64,000 bases of DNA, taken from positions 1-64,000 of the forward strand of contig JAGBSO010000020.1 of assembly GCA_017631795.1 (NCBI GenBank), read 5' to 3'. The translations under genes and the position numbers were made by a program. The notes below the pieces were generated by a model that saw only the letters and a program-made list of their open reading frames with translations, was not told the origin of the DNA and did not search any database. Below are positions 27,775 to 34,667 of the stretch, in pieces. Numbering within the stretch: position 1 is the stretch's first letter; every line of letters starts with the position of its first letter. The stretch comes from Clostridia bacterium. GTDB lineage: Bacteria > Bacillota > Clostridia > Oscillospirales > Acutalibacteraceae.

Positions 27775-27805
27775 ATAAAAAAAGGTAGCCATTAAGACTA
27801 CCTTT
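27775..27805 (-). terminator. Terminator of the rpsF-ssb-rpsR operon
   Basis: Eight-pair stem AAAGGTAG / CTACCTTT with a nine-base loop; seven T follow on the minus strand. Confidence 0.85.
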
Positions 27806-27818
27806 AATATTTCGATTA

Positions 27819-28070
27819 TCAGTCGCTTGTGTAAGGAAGAAGAGCAATCTGACGTGCACGCTTGATAGCTGTTGTGAGCTCTCTCTGATGCTTTGCACAT
27901 GTACCTGTGATTCTTCTGGGAAGAATCTTTGCTCTTTCAGATGTAAAGCGGCGAAGCTTTGCTACATCTTTGTAATCGATATATTCTGTCTTTTCAACAC
28001 AGAATGTGCAGACTTTTCTACGGCCTTTTCTGTTGCCGGGACGTCCGCCCTTGTCTTTATCGTAAGCCAT
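27819..28070 (-). CDS. rpsR: Small ribosomal subunit protein bS18
   Basis: Binds 16S rRNA together with S6 in the platform of the 30S subunit. The 83-aa product has the conserved [25 protein letters not shown] core. CTFC near 21-24 and CAKH near 58-61 make this the zinc-binding type of S18, in contrast to the Cys-free paralogs many bacteria keep for zinc shortage. Last gene of rpsF-ssb-rpsR, 25 bp after ssb. Confidence 0.97.
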   Translation of the reverse strand: MAYDKDKGGRPGNRKGRRKVCTFCVEKTEYIDYKDVAKLRRFTSERAKILPRRITGTCAKHQRELTTAIKRARQIALLPYTSD

Positions 28071-28095
28071 TTCGGAAACCTCCTATATTAGAATA

Positions 28096-28539
28096 TCAGA
28101 ACGGAAGGTCATCTTCCGCTGCATCAACGCCTGAAAAATCATCAGCAGCGTTGTTCTGGAAGGATGCGGGAGAAACGGCAGGTGCAGGATATCTGTCGGC
28201 AGGAGCAGCACCTGTTTCACTTTTGGATCCGCAAAAACTTGCTCTGTTGACAATAACCTCAAATGCTGTTCTCTTATTACCGCTTTTATCTTCATATGAA
28301 CGAGTCTGAATTGCACCCTCAATTGCAATCATCTGTCCTTTGCGGAAATATTTTGAAATAAAATCCGCATTCTGACGCCATGCAACACAGTTGATAAAAT
28401 CAGTCTGTCTTTCCTGTCCCTGGCTCTGATAACTTCTGTCTACAGCTACAGAAAAAGATAAAACAGAAAGGTTTGTATTTGTTGTTCTGAGTTCGGGATC
28501 TGCTGTCAAACGACCCATAAGAATAACGGTATTAAGCAT
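28096..28539 (-). CDS. ssb: Single-stranded DNA-binding protein
   Basis: Coats single-stranded DNA in replication and repair. The 147-aa product has the OB fold (MLNTVILMGRLTADPELR, FINCVAWRQNADFISKYFRKGQ, IEGAIQTRSYEDKSGN), then a flexible Ala/Pro-rich linker and the acidic C-terminal tip DDLPF that recruits replication proteins. Encoded between rpsF and rpsR, the usual Firmicutes position. Confidence 0.97.
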   Translation of the reverse strand: MLNTVILMGRLTADPELRTTNTNLSVLSFSVAVDRSYQSQGQERQTDFINCVAWRQNADFISKYFRKGQMIAIEGAIQTRSYEDKSGNKRTAFEVIVNRASFCGSKSETGAAPADRYPAPAVSPASFQNNAADDFSGVDAAEDDLPF

Positions 28540-28562
28540 TATAACATCCTCCGTTGTGGAAA

Positions 28563-28916
28563 TTATTCAGCAGCTTCTTCTGCTACTGCTTCAGCTGTTT
28601 CAACTGCTTTAGCTTCAACAGCTTCAGTCTTCTCGACTTTGATTACCATTGTACGAACAGCATCGTCTGTGATGTTGATGATACGTTCGAACTCTGCGGG
28701 GAACTCGGGTTCTGCCTCAAATGTGTAGAGTACATAGTAGCCTTCGTTCTCGTAGTTGATGGGATATGCGAGCTTTCTTTTGCCCCATTCATCAACTGAG
28801 TCAAGAGTTCCGTTTGCTTCGATAAGAGCCTTAAACTTTTCAACAAGTGCGGGAATTTTTTCTTCACCGTTCTTTACTGAAAAGATAACGACTGCTTCGT
28901 AGTTAGCTTTTGACAT
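28563..28916 (-). CDS. rpsF: Small ribosomal subunit protein bS6
   Basis: S6 forms a pair with S18 on 16S rRNA. The 117-aa product has the ferredoxin-like core (YEAVVIFSVKNGEEKIPALVE, WGKRKLAYPINYENEGYYVL) and an Ala/Glu-rich C-terminal tail, low in complexity, that is variable in this family. ATG at 28916 is chosen because AAGGAGGTG lies eight bases upstream; an in-frame GTG at 28925 sits inside that ribosome site. First gene of the operon, with a consensus promoter and a structured leader. Confidence 0.96.
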   Translation of the reverse strand: MSKANYEAVVIFSVKNGEEKIPALVEKFKALIEANGTLDSVDEWGKRKLAYPINYENEGYYVLYTFEAEPEFPAEFERIINITDDAVRTMVIKVEKTEAVEAKAVETAEAVAEEAAE

Positions 28917-28925
28917 TAGTTGCAC

Positions 28926-28990
28926 CTCCTTTTGGACATTGGCCCCCTTCTCCAGGGAGCAAGGGATACTGTTATAAACATAACAGCGAT
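28926..28990 (-). promoter_or_regulatory. Structured 5' leader of rpsF
   Basis: About 65 bases between predicted start and ribosome site. It can form CTGTTAT / ATAACAG (7 pairs) and CCCTT..AAGGG enclosing TCC/GGA. S6-S18 binding leaders that autoregulate rpsF are known in many bacteria; I could not confirm their CCG bulge here, so the role is only suggested. Confidence 0.4.
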
Positions 28991-28995
28991 TTCAT

Positions 28996-29024
28996 ATTAT
29001 AACAGAACAAACTAAATTTGTCAA
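28996..29024 (-). promoter_or_regulatory. Consensus promoter of rpsF operon
   Basis: Minus strand TTGACA (29024-29019), 17-bp spacer, TATAAT (29001-28996): a perfect sigma-A consensus, as expected for ribosomal protein genes. Confidence 0.9.
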
Positions 29025-29042
29025 GTAAATAATACACAAAAA

Positions 29043-29939
29043 TCAAGCTAAACCAAGATATTCTTCAAGGCATTTTCCACTGTTTTTGATGTTTGCTGCA
29101 TTTTCAACACCAACATAGCGCCAATGCCACGGTTCAAATTTAACCCCTGTAATATCAACTTTGTCTTCGGGGTATCTTAAAATGAAACCATAATCATGTG
29201 CATTATTCTGAAGCCACGCATAAGCCTTTGTGTTCTGGAAATTTGCAGAGCTTGAAGCACAGATAATATCCATACAAATACCTATGTTATGCTCTGAACT
29301 ACCGGCAGGATTACGTCTTCTTGATGTAAGATCATGTGCTTCCTGTTCAGAATAACCCTGATTGATATATTCATTAAAGAACTCGTTATACAGTCTTTTT
29401 TGCGTTGAATAGCTTCTGTAACCTGAACACGGAGTGAGATATATTCCGTCTGCAGCTGCTGCATCATACATATTCTCGTAAGCAGCAGCAGCTCTTGAAT
29501 CCATTCTTTCACCGGAACCTGCGACATATGAAAGTGAAATTGTATCTTCAACATATGAGCCTACACATCTGTTTCTGTTGAGACAAATCAGCTTCCATGA
29601 AGCAGTGTCAGTTGGATATGCAATATTACCTTCATCTGATGATGAATTCGATATTACAGGAGCTGTGGTAGAAATTGTTGTTTGTTCAATAATGAAGTTG
29701 GTAGTTATTTCCACATCAGTTGCAACTTCAGTTTTTTCATAAACAGAAATGTTGCTCTCATACTCAGTACCTTTTTCATTTTCAGCACCATCATCTTTAT
29801 TTACTCCATTAAAGATTGCTGTTGTTATAAAAAAAGTACCCACAAACAATGCCACAAGAATAATAATTGCTGTTACTGTCACTGCAGCTGTATTTGAAAA
29901 AAATGACTCTGCACCATTATGTTTTTTATTTTTTGCCAT
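29043..29939 (-). CDS. D-alanyl-D-alanine carboxypeptidase, VanY/M15B family
   Basis: Zinc peptidase that trims the terminal D-Ala from peptidoglycan stem peptides, outside the membrane. About 298 aa. A short basic N terminus leads into one membrane helix (about 15-42), then a Thr/Ser-rich linker, then the catalytic domain: PCSGYRSYSTQKRLYNEF, the Zn motif SSEHNIGICMDI (SxHxxGxxxD) and EPWHWRYVG near the C terminus with the last Zn His. Complete. The ATG at 29939 follows GGAGA; an ATG five codons upstream has no ribosome site. Own promoter, divergent from the M28 peptidase gene. Confidence 0.9.
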   Translation of the reverse strand: MAKNKKHNGAESFFSNTAAVTVTAIIILVALFVGTFFITTAIFNGVNKDDGAENEKGTEYESNISVYEKTEVATDVEITTNFIIEQTTISTTAPVISNSSSDEGNIAYPTDTASWKLICLNRNRCVGSYVEDTISLSYVAGSGERMDSRAAAAYENMYDAAAADGIYLTPCSGYRSYSTQKRLYNEFFNEYINQGYSEQEAHDLTSRRRNPAGSSEHNIGICMDIICASSSANFQNTKAYAWLQNNAHDYGFILRYPEDKVDITGVKFEPWHWRYVGVENAANIKNSGKCLEEYLGLA

Positions 29940-29971
29940 AATTATTTTCTCCATAAAAATAGTTTCAAATT

Positions 29972-30000
29972 ATTATATATCATTCCAAAGAAAATGTCAA
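29972..30000 (-). promoter_or_regulatory. Consensus promoter of the VanY-like gene
   Basis: Minus strand TTGACA (30000-29995), 17-bp spacer, TATAAT (29977-29972). Confidence 0.88.
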
Positions 30001-30117
30001 TTTAAAACTATGGTAATTTTGCACAATATGACACAATAGATTTCATAAGGAATTACAATCGACTTTTTATTATTAATATGATATTATTATTTAAATGTTT
30101 ATTTAGGAGGCAAACAA

Positions 30118-31362
30118 ATGAAACCACAAGATTGCGGTCCTCAGTATCAATCAAAATTGAGAGAATGTGCAAATTTTGCTGCATGGACCATAAAAAAAGT
30201 ATGTAAAGAAATCGGCCCCAGACCTTCTGGCAGCGAAGCTGAGCTCAGAGCTGAAGAATTTATGGCTAAACAGACAGGAAAAGCTGCAGACACAGTAGTA
30301 ACCGAATCCTTCCCGATTGCAAACAGAGCATTTTTCGGCTGGACAAAAATTGATGGTGTATTACTTTTCTTGGCTTCACTTTTCCTTTTCTTCAAAATGC
30401 CTGTTGTGTCACTTGTTCTTGCATTGATTGCAACAATATGCCTTATGGGCGAATTTCTTTTCTACAAAGAATTCCTTGACAAATTCTATAAGAAACAGAC
30501 TTCAAACAACACAATCCTTACAAGAAAGCCCGCAGGCGAAGTCAAAAGACGTATCATTTTTGCAGGACATGCCGATTCATCTTTTGAATGGCGTTACACA
30601 CATCTCGTAGGTCCCGGAATGATGTATTTTGTATTCATCTATGCTGCTGTCGGTCTCGGTTACAATATCGTTTTCAGTATTGTAAGCCTTGCACAGGGTA
30701 ATCTTATCACACCCGCTGTTGATGCTATTTCATGGTATTCATGGGCAGCACTTGCATTCCTTCCCGCTTTTGTATTACTCTTCTTCTTCATTGACTACAA
30801 AACATGTGTAGACGGTGCAAATGACAATCTTACAGGTTGTATGGTTGGCGCTGCAGTGCTCAAATTCCTTGATGACAACAACGTAAGATTTGAAAACACA
30901 GAAGTTGTTGCATTTTTCTCAGGCAGTGAAGAATGCGGTCTCAGAGGCACCAAGGATTATGCAAAAAAACACATTGATGAATTGAAGGATGTTGAAACTG
31001 TCTTTGTTGCACTCGATACATTCAAAGATTATGACGACATGTTTATCTATAACAGAGACATGTCAGGTCTCACAAAGCACGATGATAAAGCTTGCAAGCT
31101 TCTCAAGAAAGCTGCACAGAATGCAGGTATCGACATGAAGTATTCAGTTATCTTTGCAGGTGCTTCAGATGCTGCGGCTATGACTCAGGCAGGAATACCC
31201 AGTGTATCATTGGCAGCAATGAACCCCGGTCCTCCCAGATATTATCACACAAGAAGAGATACGGCTGATATTCTTGATCTCAAAACAATTGAAAAAGGTA
31301 TTGAAATTGCACTTGAAGCAACATATATCTTTGATGAAAAAGGTCTTTGTGATAATTATTGA
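30118..31362 (+). CDS. M28-family metallopeptidase with inserted membrane helices
   Basis: Zinc exopeptidase of the M28 group. Ligand motifs occur in order: AGHADS near 152, DGANDNLTG near 237, SGSEECGLRG near 268, VALDTF near 299 and YYHTRRD near 382; all expected His, Asp and Glu residues are present. Four hydrophobic segments are inserted: two before the first ligand (about 77-120) and two between the first and second (about 165-185 and 205-230). So the catalytic domain is interrupted by membrane helices, which is unusual. No signal peptide. AGGAGG precedes the ATG. Codon use is biased to CTT and AAG, suggesting high expression. Natural substrate unknown. Confidence 0.8.
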   Translation: MKPQDCGPQYQSKLRECANFAAWTIKKVCKEIGPRPSGSEAELRAEEFMAKQTGKAADTVVTESFPIANRAFFGWTKIDGVLLFLASLFLFFKMPVVSLVLALIATICLMGEFLFYKEFLDKFYKKQTSNNTILTRKPAGEVKRRIIFAGHADSSFEWRYTHLVGPGMMYFVFIYAAVGLGYNIVFSIVSLAQGNLITPAVDAISWYSWAALAFLPAFVLLFFFIDYKTCVDGANDNLTGCMVGAAVLKFLDDNNVRFENTEVVAFFSGSEECGLRGTKDYAKKHIDELKDVETVFVALDTFKDYDDMFIYNRDMSGLTKHDDKACKLLKKAAQNAGIDMKYSVIFAGASDAAAMTQAGIPSVSLAAMNPGPPRYYHTRRDTADILDLKTIEKGIEIALEATYIFDEKGLCDNY

Positions 31363-31370
31363 TTTTACTA

Positions 31371-31399
31371 TTGTAAAATTAATAAAGATATGATATCAT
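31371..31399 (+). promoter_or_regulatory. Possible promoter of the lipoprotein gene
   Basis: TTGTAA and TATCAT with a 17-bp spacer; the palindrome ATGATATCAT overlaps the -10 box. Moderate match only. Confidence 0.45.
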
Positions 31400-31442
31400 A
31401 ATTATATTGAATATTCACAAATTCAGAAAGGGGTTTTCCTTA

Positions 31443-32369
31443 ATGAAAAAGAAATTTTCCGTTTTAGTTGCTATTGCACTCTGCATCACAATGCTTGCTA
31501 CTTTCGCAGGTTGTGGCACAACAGATGCTGCTGAAGAAGTTGACACATTTGTTGCTGCAACAATTGATGTAGGTGACAGTCTTCCCGTATCAACAAATGA
31601 AATCATTGCATTTTACAATGATCTCATAACAAAAGTTCAGACTGACAGCAACTTTACTGCAGAAAACAAGCCCGGTCTCAACACTTCCGAATCAATCAGA
31701 GTTGATAACTTAAAAGTGCTTGCATATGACACAGCAACAGGTGAAGCAACAGAAGATGATTCACTCAAAGCACTCAACACTTCTGCAAAAGCAATGAAAG
31801 ACCGTATACTCGGCGGTATTGATACTTCAATCCCTGTCATTCCTTTCGGCGATATGAGCACATCATTCAACACTGTTATATATCCTTACGGATCAGCAGT
31901 CACAAATCTTACAGCTGACGATGTTGTAAAAGCTGAATCAAGTGCAGACGGCAGCAATCTCAACATTTATATTGTGCTTAATAACACAGCAGACACAGTA
32001 AACAATGTTTTCGGAACAAGAGATAAAGCTGCTCTTCTTGCAACATTCAACGAAAACTGTGCTGATTTCGCAAGTATCAATGACTATACAGTAAGCTATA
32101 TCAGTGATGAAGAAAGCAATACTTATTCAACAATCAGTCTTACTGTAGAGCTTGAACAGCAGGACGACGGTTCATACAAATGCACAGGCAGAATCACTTC
32201 ATTCAGAATAAATATTGTTGCTGACGTAGCAGCAAACATCACATGCAAGGGTTCTTTGGCTGATCACGGTGATCTCCAGCTCCAGTTCAGATTTACTGAT
32301 GAAAAGAACTACTCATTCGACTGGATGGGTAACGCTGATTGGGAACCCACTTCTGAAGCTGCTGCATAA
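31443..32369 (+). CDS. Putative lipoprotein, function unknown
   Basis: A 308-aa protein that I do not recognise. The N terminus is a clear lipoprotein signal: MKKKF, a hydrophobic core (VLVAIALCITMLATF) and lipobox FAGC with Cys near residue 24, so it should be anchored on the outer face of the membrane. The mature part is acidic and Thr/Asp-rich, with predicted beta strands (TYSTISLTVELEQQDDGS, GRITSFRINIVAD, LQLQFRFTDEKNYSFDW) suggesting a beta-sandwich. The ATG at 31443 follows AGAAAGGGG. No neighbour suggests a pathway; it lies 80 bp after the M28 peptidase gene, possibly with its own promoter. Confidence 0.65.
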   Translation: MKKKFSVLVAIALCITMLATFAGCGTTDAAEEVDTFVAATIDVGDSLPVSTNEIIAFYNDLITKVQTDSNFTAENKPGLNTSESIRVDNLKVLAYDTATGEATEDDSLKALNTSAKAMKDRILGGIDTSIPVIPFGDMSTSFNTVIYPYGSAVTNLTADDVVKAESSADGSNLNIYIVLNNTADTVNNVFGTRDKAALLATFNENCADFASINDYTVSYISDEESNTYSTISLTVELEQQDDGSYKCTGRITSFRINIVADVAANITCKGSLADHGDLQLQFRFTDEKNYSFDWMGNADWEPTSEAAA

Positions 32370-32384
32370 TAAATAAAATAATTT

Positions 32385-32415
32385 GAGAGGATGTATCAAA
32401 CATCCTCTCTTTTAT
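32385..32415. terminator. Terminator overlapping the end of the XRE regulator gene
   Basis: Nine-pair stem GAGAGGATG / CATCCTCTC with a seven-base loop, followed by TTTTATT on the plus strand. It ends the lipoprotein transcript while also encoding the last codons of the convergent regulator gene (stop at 32396-32398). Confidence 0.85.
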
Positions 32416-33019
32416 TGTTAAGCATTTTGTTATATCGTTCACTGATTAATTCTTCTGCATGATAAATAATTGTTTTAAGAAATTCAGGTTCATCGGAATA
32501 CGCATACTCTGACATTTTATCTTTTTGCTTAGTCGCTGCGAACATTCTGTCAAGAATACCTGAGGCAAGCATTTCACCATCTTTCACATCAATACTGAAC
32601 CAGTCTTTATCAGAAATACCGCATTTTGCGCTAAGAATTGCAAAACGATATACAGAAAGCAACATTTCTTCTTTAAGTCTGTTTTCTGCAGTGTCACCGG
32701 AAGCACTTAATTTTTCAACAAGGCTTACAATAGATCTGAATATTGTTTTTATTTTTAATTCAGAATCAGTTTCCAATTCAGTTTTTATATACACGTCATT
32801 TATCCCCTGACGGTTATCTGAAAAGCCGAGAAGATAGTCAGACGTAACGTCATAATAATCACACGCTTTTTTCAGAAAGTCAAGCTTGCATTCTCGTATT
32901 CCCTTTTCATAATGTGATAAAAGAGCCTGTGAAACACCAAGACACGAAGCTGCTTCCTTCTGACTCAAATTCTTTTCTTTTCTAAGATCTGTAAGACGCA
33001 AAGCAAAATCTGCACTCAT
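32396..33019 (-). CDS. XRE-family transcriptional regulator
   Basis: DNA-binding regulator with an N-terminal Cro/C1-type helix-turn-helix: LRKEKNLSQKEAASCLGVSQ then ALLSHYEKGIRECKLDFL, with DYYDVTSDYLLGFSD closing the domain near residue 70. The remaining 135 residues are helical, without a recognised ligand domain. The start is the ATG at 33019 with GGAGTG upstream; the open frame runs 61 codons further, into the divergent gene, and those residues look non-coding. About 207 aa. It is divergent from the histidine-phosphatase-like gene with only 72 bp between, so it may control that gene and itself. Confidence 0.85.
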   Translation of the reverse strand: MSADFALRLTDLRKEKNLSQKEAASCLGVSQALLSHYEKGIRECKLDFLKKACDYYDVTSDYLLGFSDNRQGINDVYIKTELETDSELKIKTIFRSIVSLVEKLSASGDTAENRLKEEMLLSVYRFAILSAKCGISDKDWFSIDVKDGEMLASGILDRMFAATKQKDKMSEYAYSDEPEFLKTIIYHAEELISERYNKMLNNKREDV

Positions 33020-33021
33020 AC

Positions 33022-33050
33022 TTGACACTCCATAATTATTGATGTATATT
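33022..33050 (+). promoter_or_regulatory. Promoter of the histidine-phosphatase-like gene
   Basis: TTGACA, 17-bp spacer, TATATT in the 72-bp divergent gap. A weaker minus-strand pair (TTGTTT/TATACA) for the regulator overlaps it, so the two transcripts would compete for polymerase. Confidence 0.75.
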
Positions 33051-33091
33051 ATTTTACAACAGATAAAACAATTTGTAAAGGATAAAATGGA

Positions 33092-33784
33092 ATGAGAAAC
33101 TACAAAATATATCTTATCAGAAACGGACTGACAACAGGTACAATAGAAGGCAGATATATAGGTCATACAGATGAATCTCTTTGTGAAGAAGGCAGAAAAC
33201 AAATCGTTGAACTTTCCACAACCGGTTATTTCCCTGAAGTTGAAGCTGTTTTTTCAAGCCCTCTAAAAAGATGCACGGAAACAGCAAAACTCATATATCC
33301 TGACAAAAATCCGATTATTTTAGATGATCTTAAAGAATGCAATTTCGGCGAATTTGAAAGCATGACAGCAGATGAACTCAGCGACAATGAAGATTTCAAA
33401 GAATGGCTTAAAGGCGGAAGTGATGCAGCGCCCCCGTTCGGCGAATCAAACGGCGAATTCAGCACAAGAATATGCAATGCTTTCATAAAAATTGTTGAAG
33501 GCTTATTGAAAACAGGCACAAGAGAAACTGCAATTATAACTCATGGCGGTATCATAATGTCATGGCTTGCAGCTTTCGGCCTTCCTGAAGCACCTATAAC
33601 AGACTGGAGAACTCCGTCAGGCTGCGGATATATGCTCAGTCTGAATGCATCAATATGGTCAAGACTTCGAAAAATTGAAGTTATTGATGAAATTCCGTTC
33701 ACCATACGTGAAGAAGCTGAAGACAATTGGTTTTCAGACAGAAGCGAATTTATCTGGCAGGATTATAATACAGAAGATGAATAA
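33092..33784 (+). CDS. Histidine phosphatase superfamily protein with Asn in place of the catalytic His
   Basis: The 230-aa sequence has the phosphoglycerate mutase/alpha-ribazole phosphatase fold: IYLIRNGLTTGTIEGRYIG at the N terminus, FSSPLKRCTETAKLIYP, LKECNFGEFESM and the second-His motif IITHGGIIMSW near 150. But the catalytic RHG motif reads RNG: codon AAC instead of CAC or CAT, removing the His that carries the phosphate. All other active-site residues look normal. It may be an inactive paralog with a binding or regulatory role, or a recent point mutation. An AAGGAT ribosome site precedes the ATG. No cobalamin genes are near. Confidence 0.8.
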   Translation: MRNYKIYLIRNGLTTGTIEGRYIGHTDESLCEEGRKQIVELSTTGYFPEVEAVFSSPLKRCTETAKLIYPDKNPIILDDLKECNFGEFESMTADELSDNEDFKEWLKGGSDAAPPFGESNGEFSTRICNAFIKIVEGLLKTGTRETAIITHGGIIMSWLAAFGLPEAPITDWRTPSGCGYMLSLNASIWSRLRKIEVIDEIPFTIREEAEDNWFSDRSEFIWQDYNTEDE

Positions 33785-33790
33785 AATTAA

Positions 33791-33825
33791 AGAGGCTGTC
33801 CGATTAAAATGTGGCAGCCTCTTGA
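33791..33825. terminator. Terminator between phosphatase-like gene and the 41-aa gene
   Basis: Eight-pair stem AGAGGCTG / CAGCCTCT, extended inside by CC/GG. Tail TGATTT on the plus strand and TTTAATTTTATT on the minus strand, so it may serve both convergent transcripts. Confidence 0.65.
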
Positions 33826-33829
33826 TTTA

Positions 33830-33955
33830 TCAATAGAATATTTCCTGTTTTTTATGATATTTTTTTATAACTTTTTTAACAGCCGACCAGACTATTGCAA
33901 TAGTCGTAAAAGCCATAAATGTTGCTAAAGGATTTTTTACATTATTTTTCTTCAT
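33830..33955 (-). CDS. Small 41-aa putative membrane protein
   Basis: A short frame with a strong ribosome site (GGAGG, eight bases before the ATG) that begins one base after the stop of the preceding gene. The product is basic at both ends with one hydrophobic segment, ATFMAFTTIAIVWSAV (about 11-26), then KKVIKKYHKKQ. It resembles a one-helix membrane protein with a cytoplasmic basic tail. It is last in the cwlD-radA-GME operon and just before a terminator. I recognise no family. Spacing and ribosome site are the main evidence that it is translated. Confidence 0.6.
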   Translation of the reverse strand: MKKNNVKNPLATFMAFTTIAIVWSAVKKVIKKYHKKQEIFY

Positions 33956-33956
33956 T

Positions 33957-34667
33957 TTATAGTCCTCCGATCGAAATTATACTTCCGATATCTTCAAGAT
34001 TGCCTGAAAAATATACATATCTTACATTATATTTTTTCAGAAACAAGTCTATGTTTTTATAATCAGGATGTTTTGTGATATCTCCGTTGAAAATTATTTC
34101 ATCATGAGCTGTTTTTCCTGTAGCTCCGCCTATAAATCCATATTCAAAACCGGGTAGTTCAACACTCCCCTTTGATATTTTTAATACATCCAGACCTGAC
34201 TTTATACATTCTTTATAAACAGATTCATCATCCGTTATAATCGCATTATCATTCACCGGAACAACAGAACATTTAGTATAGCCTTGCTTCACATTGATTA
34301 TATTATAACCTGCCTTATACATTTTGGCAATAATTTCAGTACTGACAGTTTCAGGATTGCATATAAAATGTTTCCCTGTACAAACACAGTTCAGAAGTAC
34401 ATCTCCCGGATAGTCACTTCTGAGTTTTTTATTTAATACAACAATATTTTTACAGTACTTATTTAACCGGTCATAATATTCAGCCATTTCATTTGCTATA
34501 AACAATGTATCCTTGCCGTCAAAAAAGAACGACAAATCTGCATGATGTGCAACACGAATATCCACATCAGGATTATTCTGAAATTTTACAATATCAAAAC
34601 CGGATTTTATCAAATATGTTCTTACATCATCTGATAATCCCGATGCTATAACAGCTTTTTTAATCAT
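33957..34667 (-). CDS. GME-fold-like protein (DUF6873-like?), function unknown
   Basis: A 236-aa cytoplasmic protein. The stretches KQGYTKCSVVPVNDNAIITDD and, later, IGGATGKTAHDEIIFNGDI recall the repeated strand-loop units of the guanidino-modifying-enzyme (amidinotransferase/deiminase) fold, and I associate it from memory with DUF6873; neither was checked. A full deiminase catalytic set (Asp, His, Cys near the C terminus) is not evident, so enzymatic function is doubtful. Its ATG overlaps the radA stop as ATGA, implying translational coupling, and the 41-aa gene starts directly after it. Confidence 0.55.
   Translation of the reverse strand: MIKKAVIASGLSDDVRTYLIKSGFDIVKFQNNPDVDIRVAHHADLSFFFDGKDTLFIANEMAEYYDRLNKYCKNIVVLNKKLRSDYPGDVLLNCVCTGKHFICNPETVSTEIIAKMYKAGYNIINVKQGYTKCSVVPVNDNAIITDDESVYKECIKSGLDVLKISKGSVELPGFEYGFIGGATGKTAHDEIIFNGDITKHPDYKNIDLFLKKYNVRYVYFSGNLEDIGSIISIGGL

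Noticed and set aside
32396..33202. Longer version of the XRE regulator with 61 extra N-terminal residues
   Set aside because: The extension is Cys/Phe-rich, overlaps the divergent gene and its promoter, and starts with TTG without a ribosome site; the ATG at 33019 has GGAGTG.
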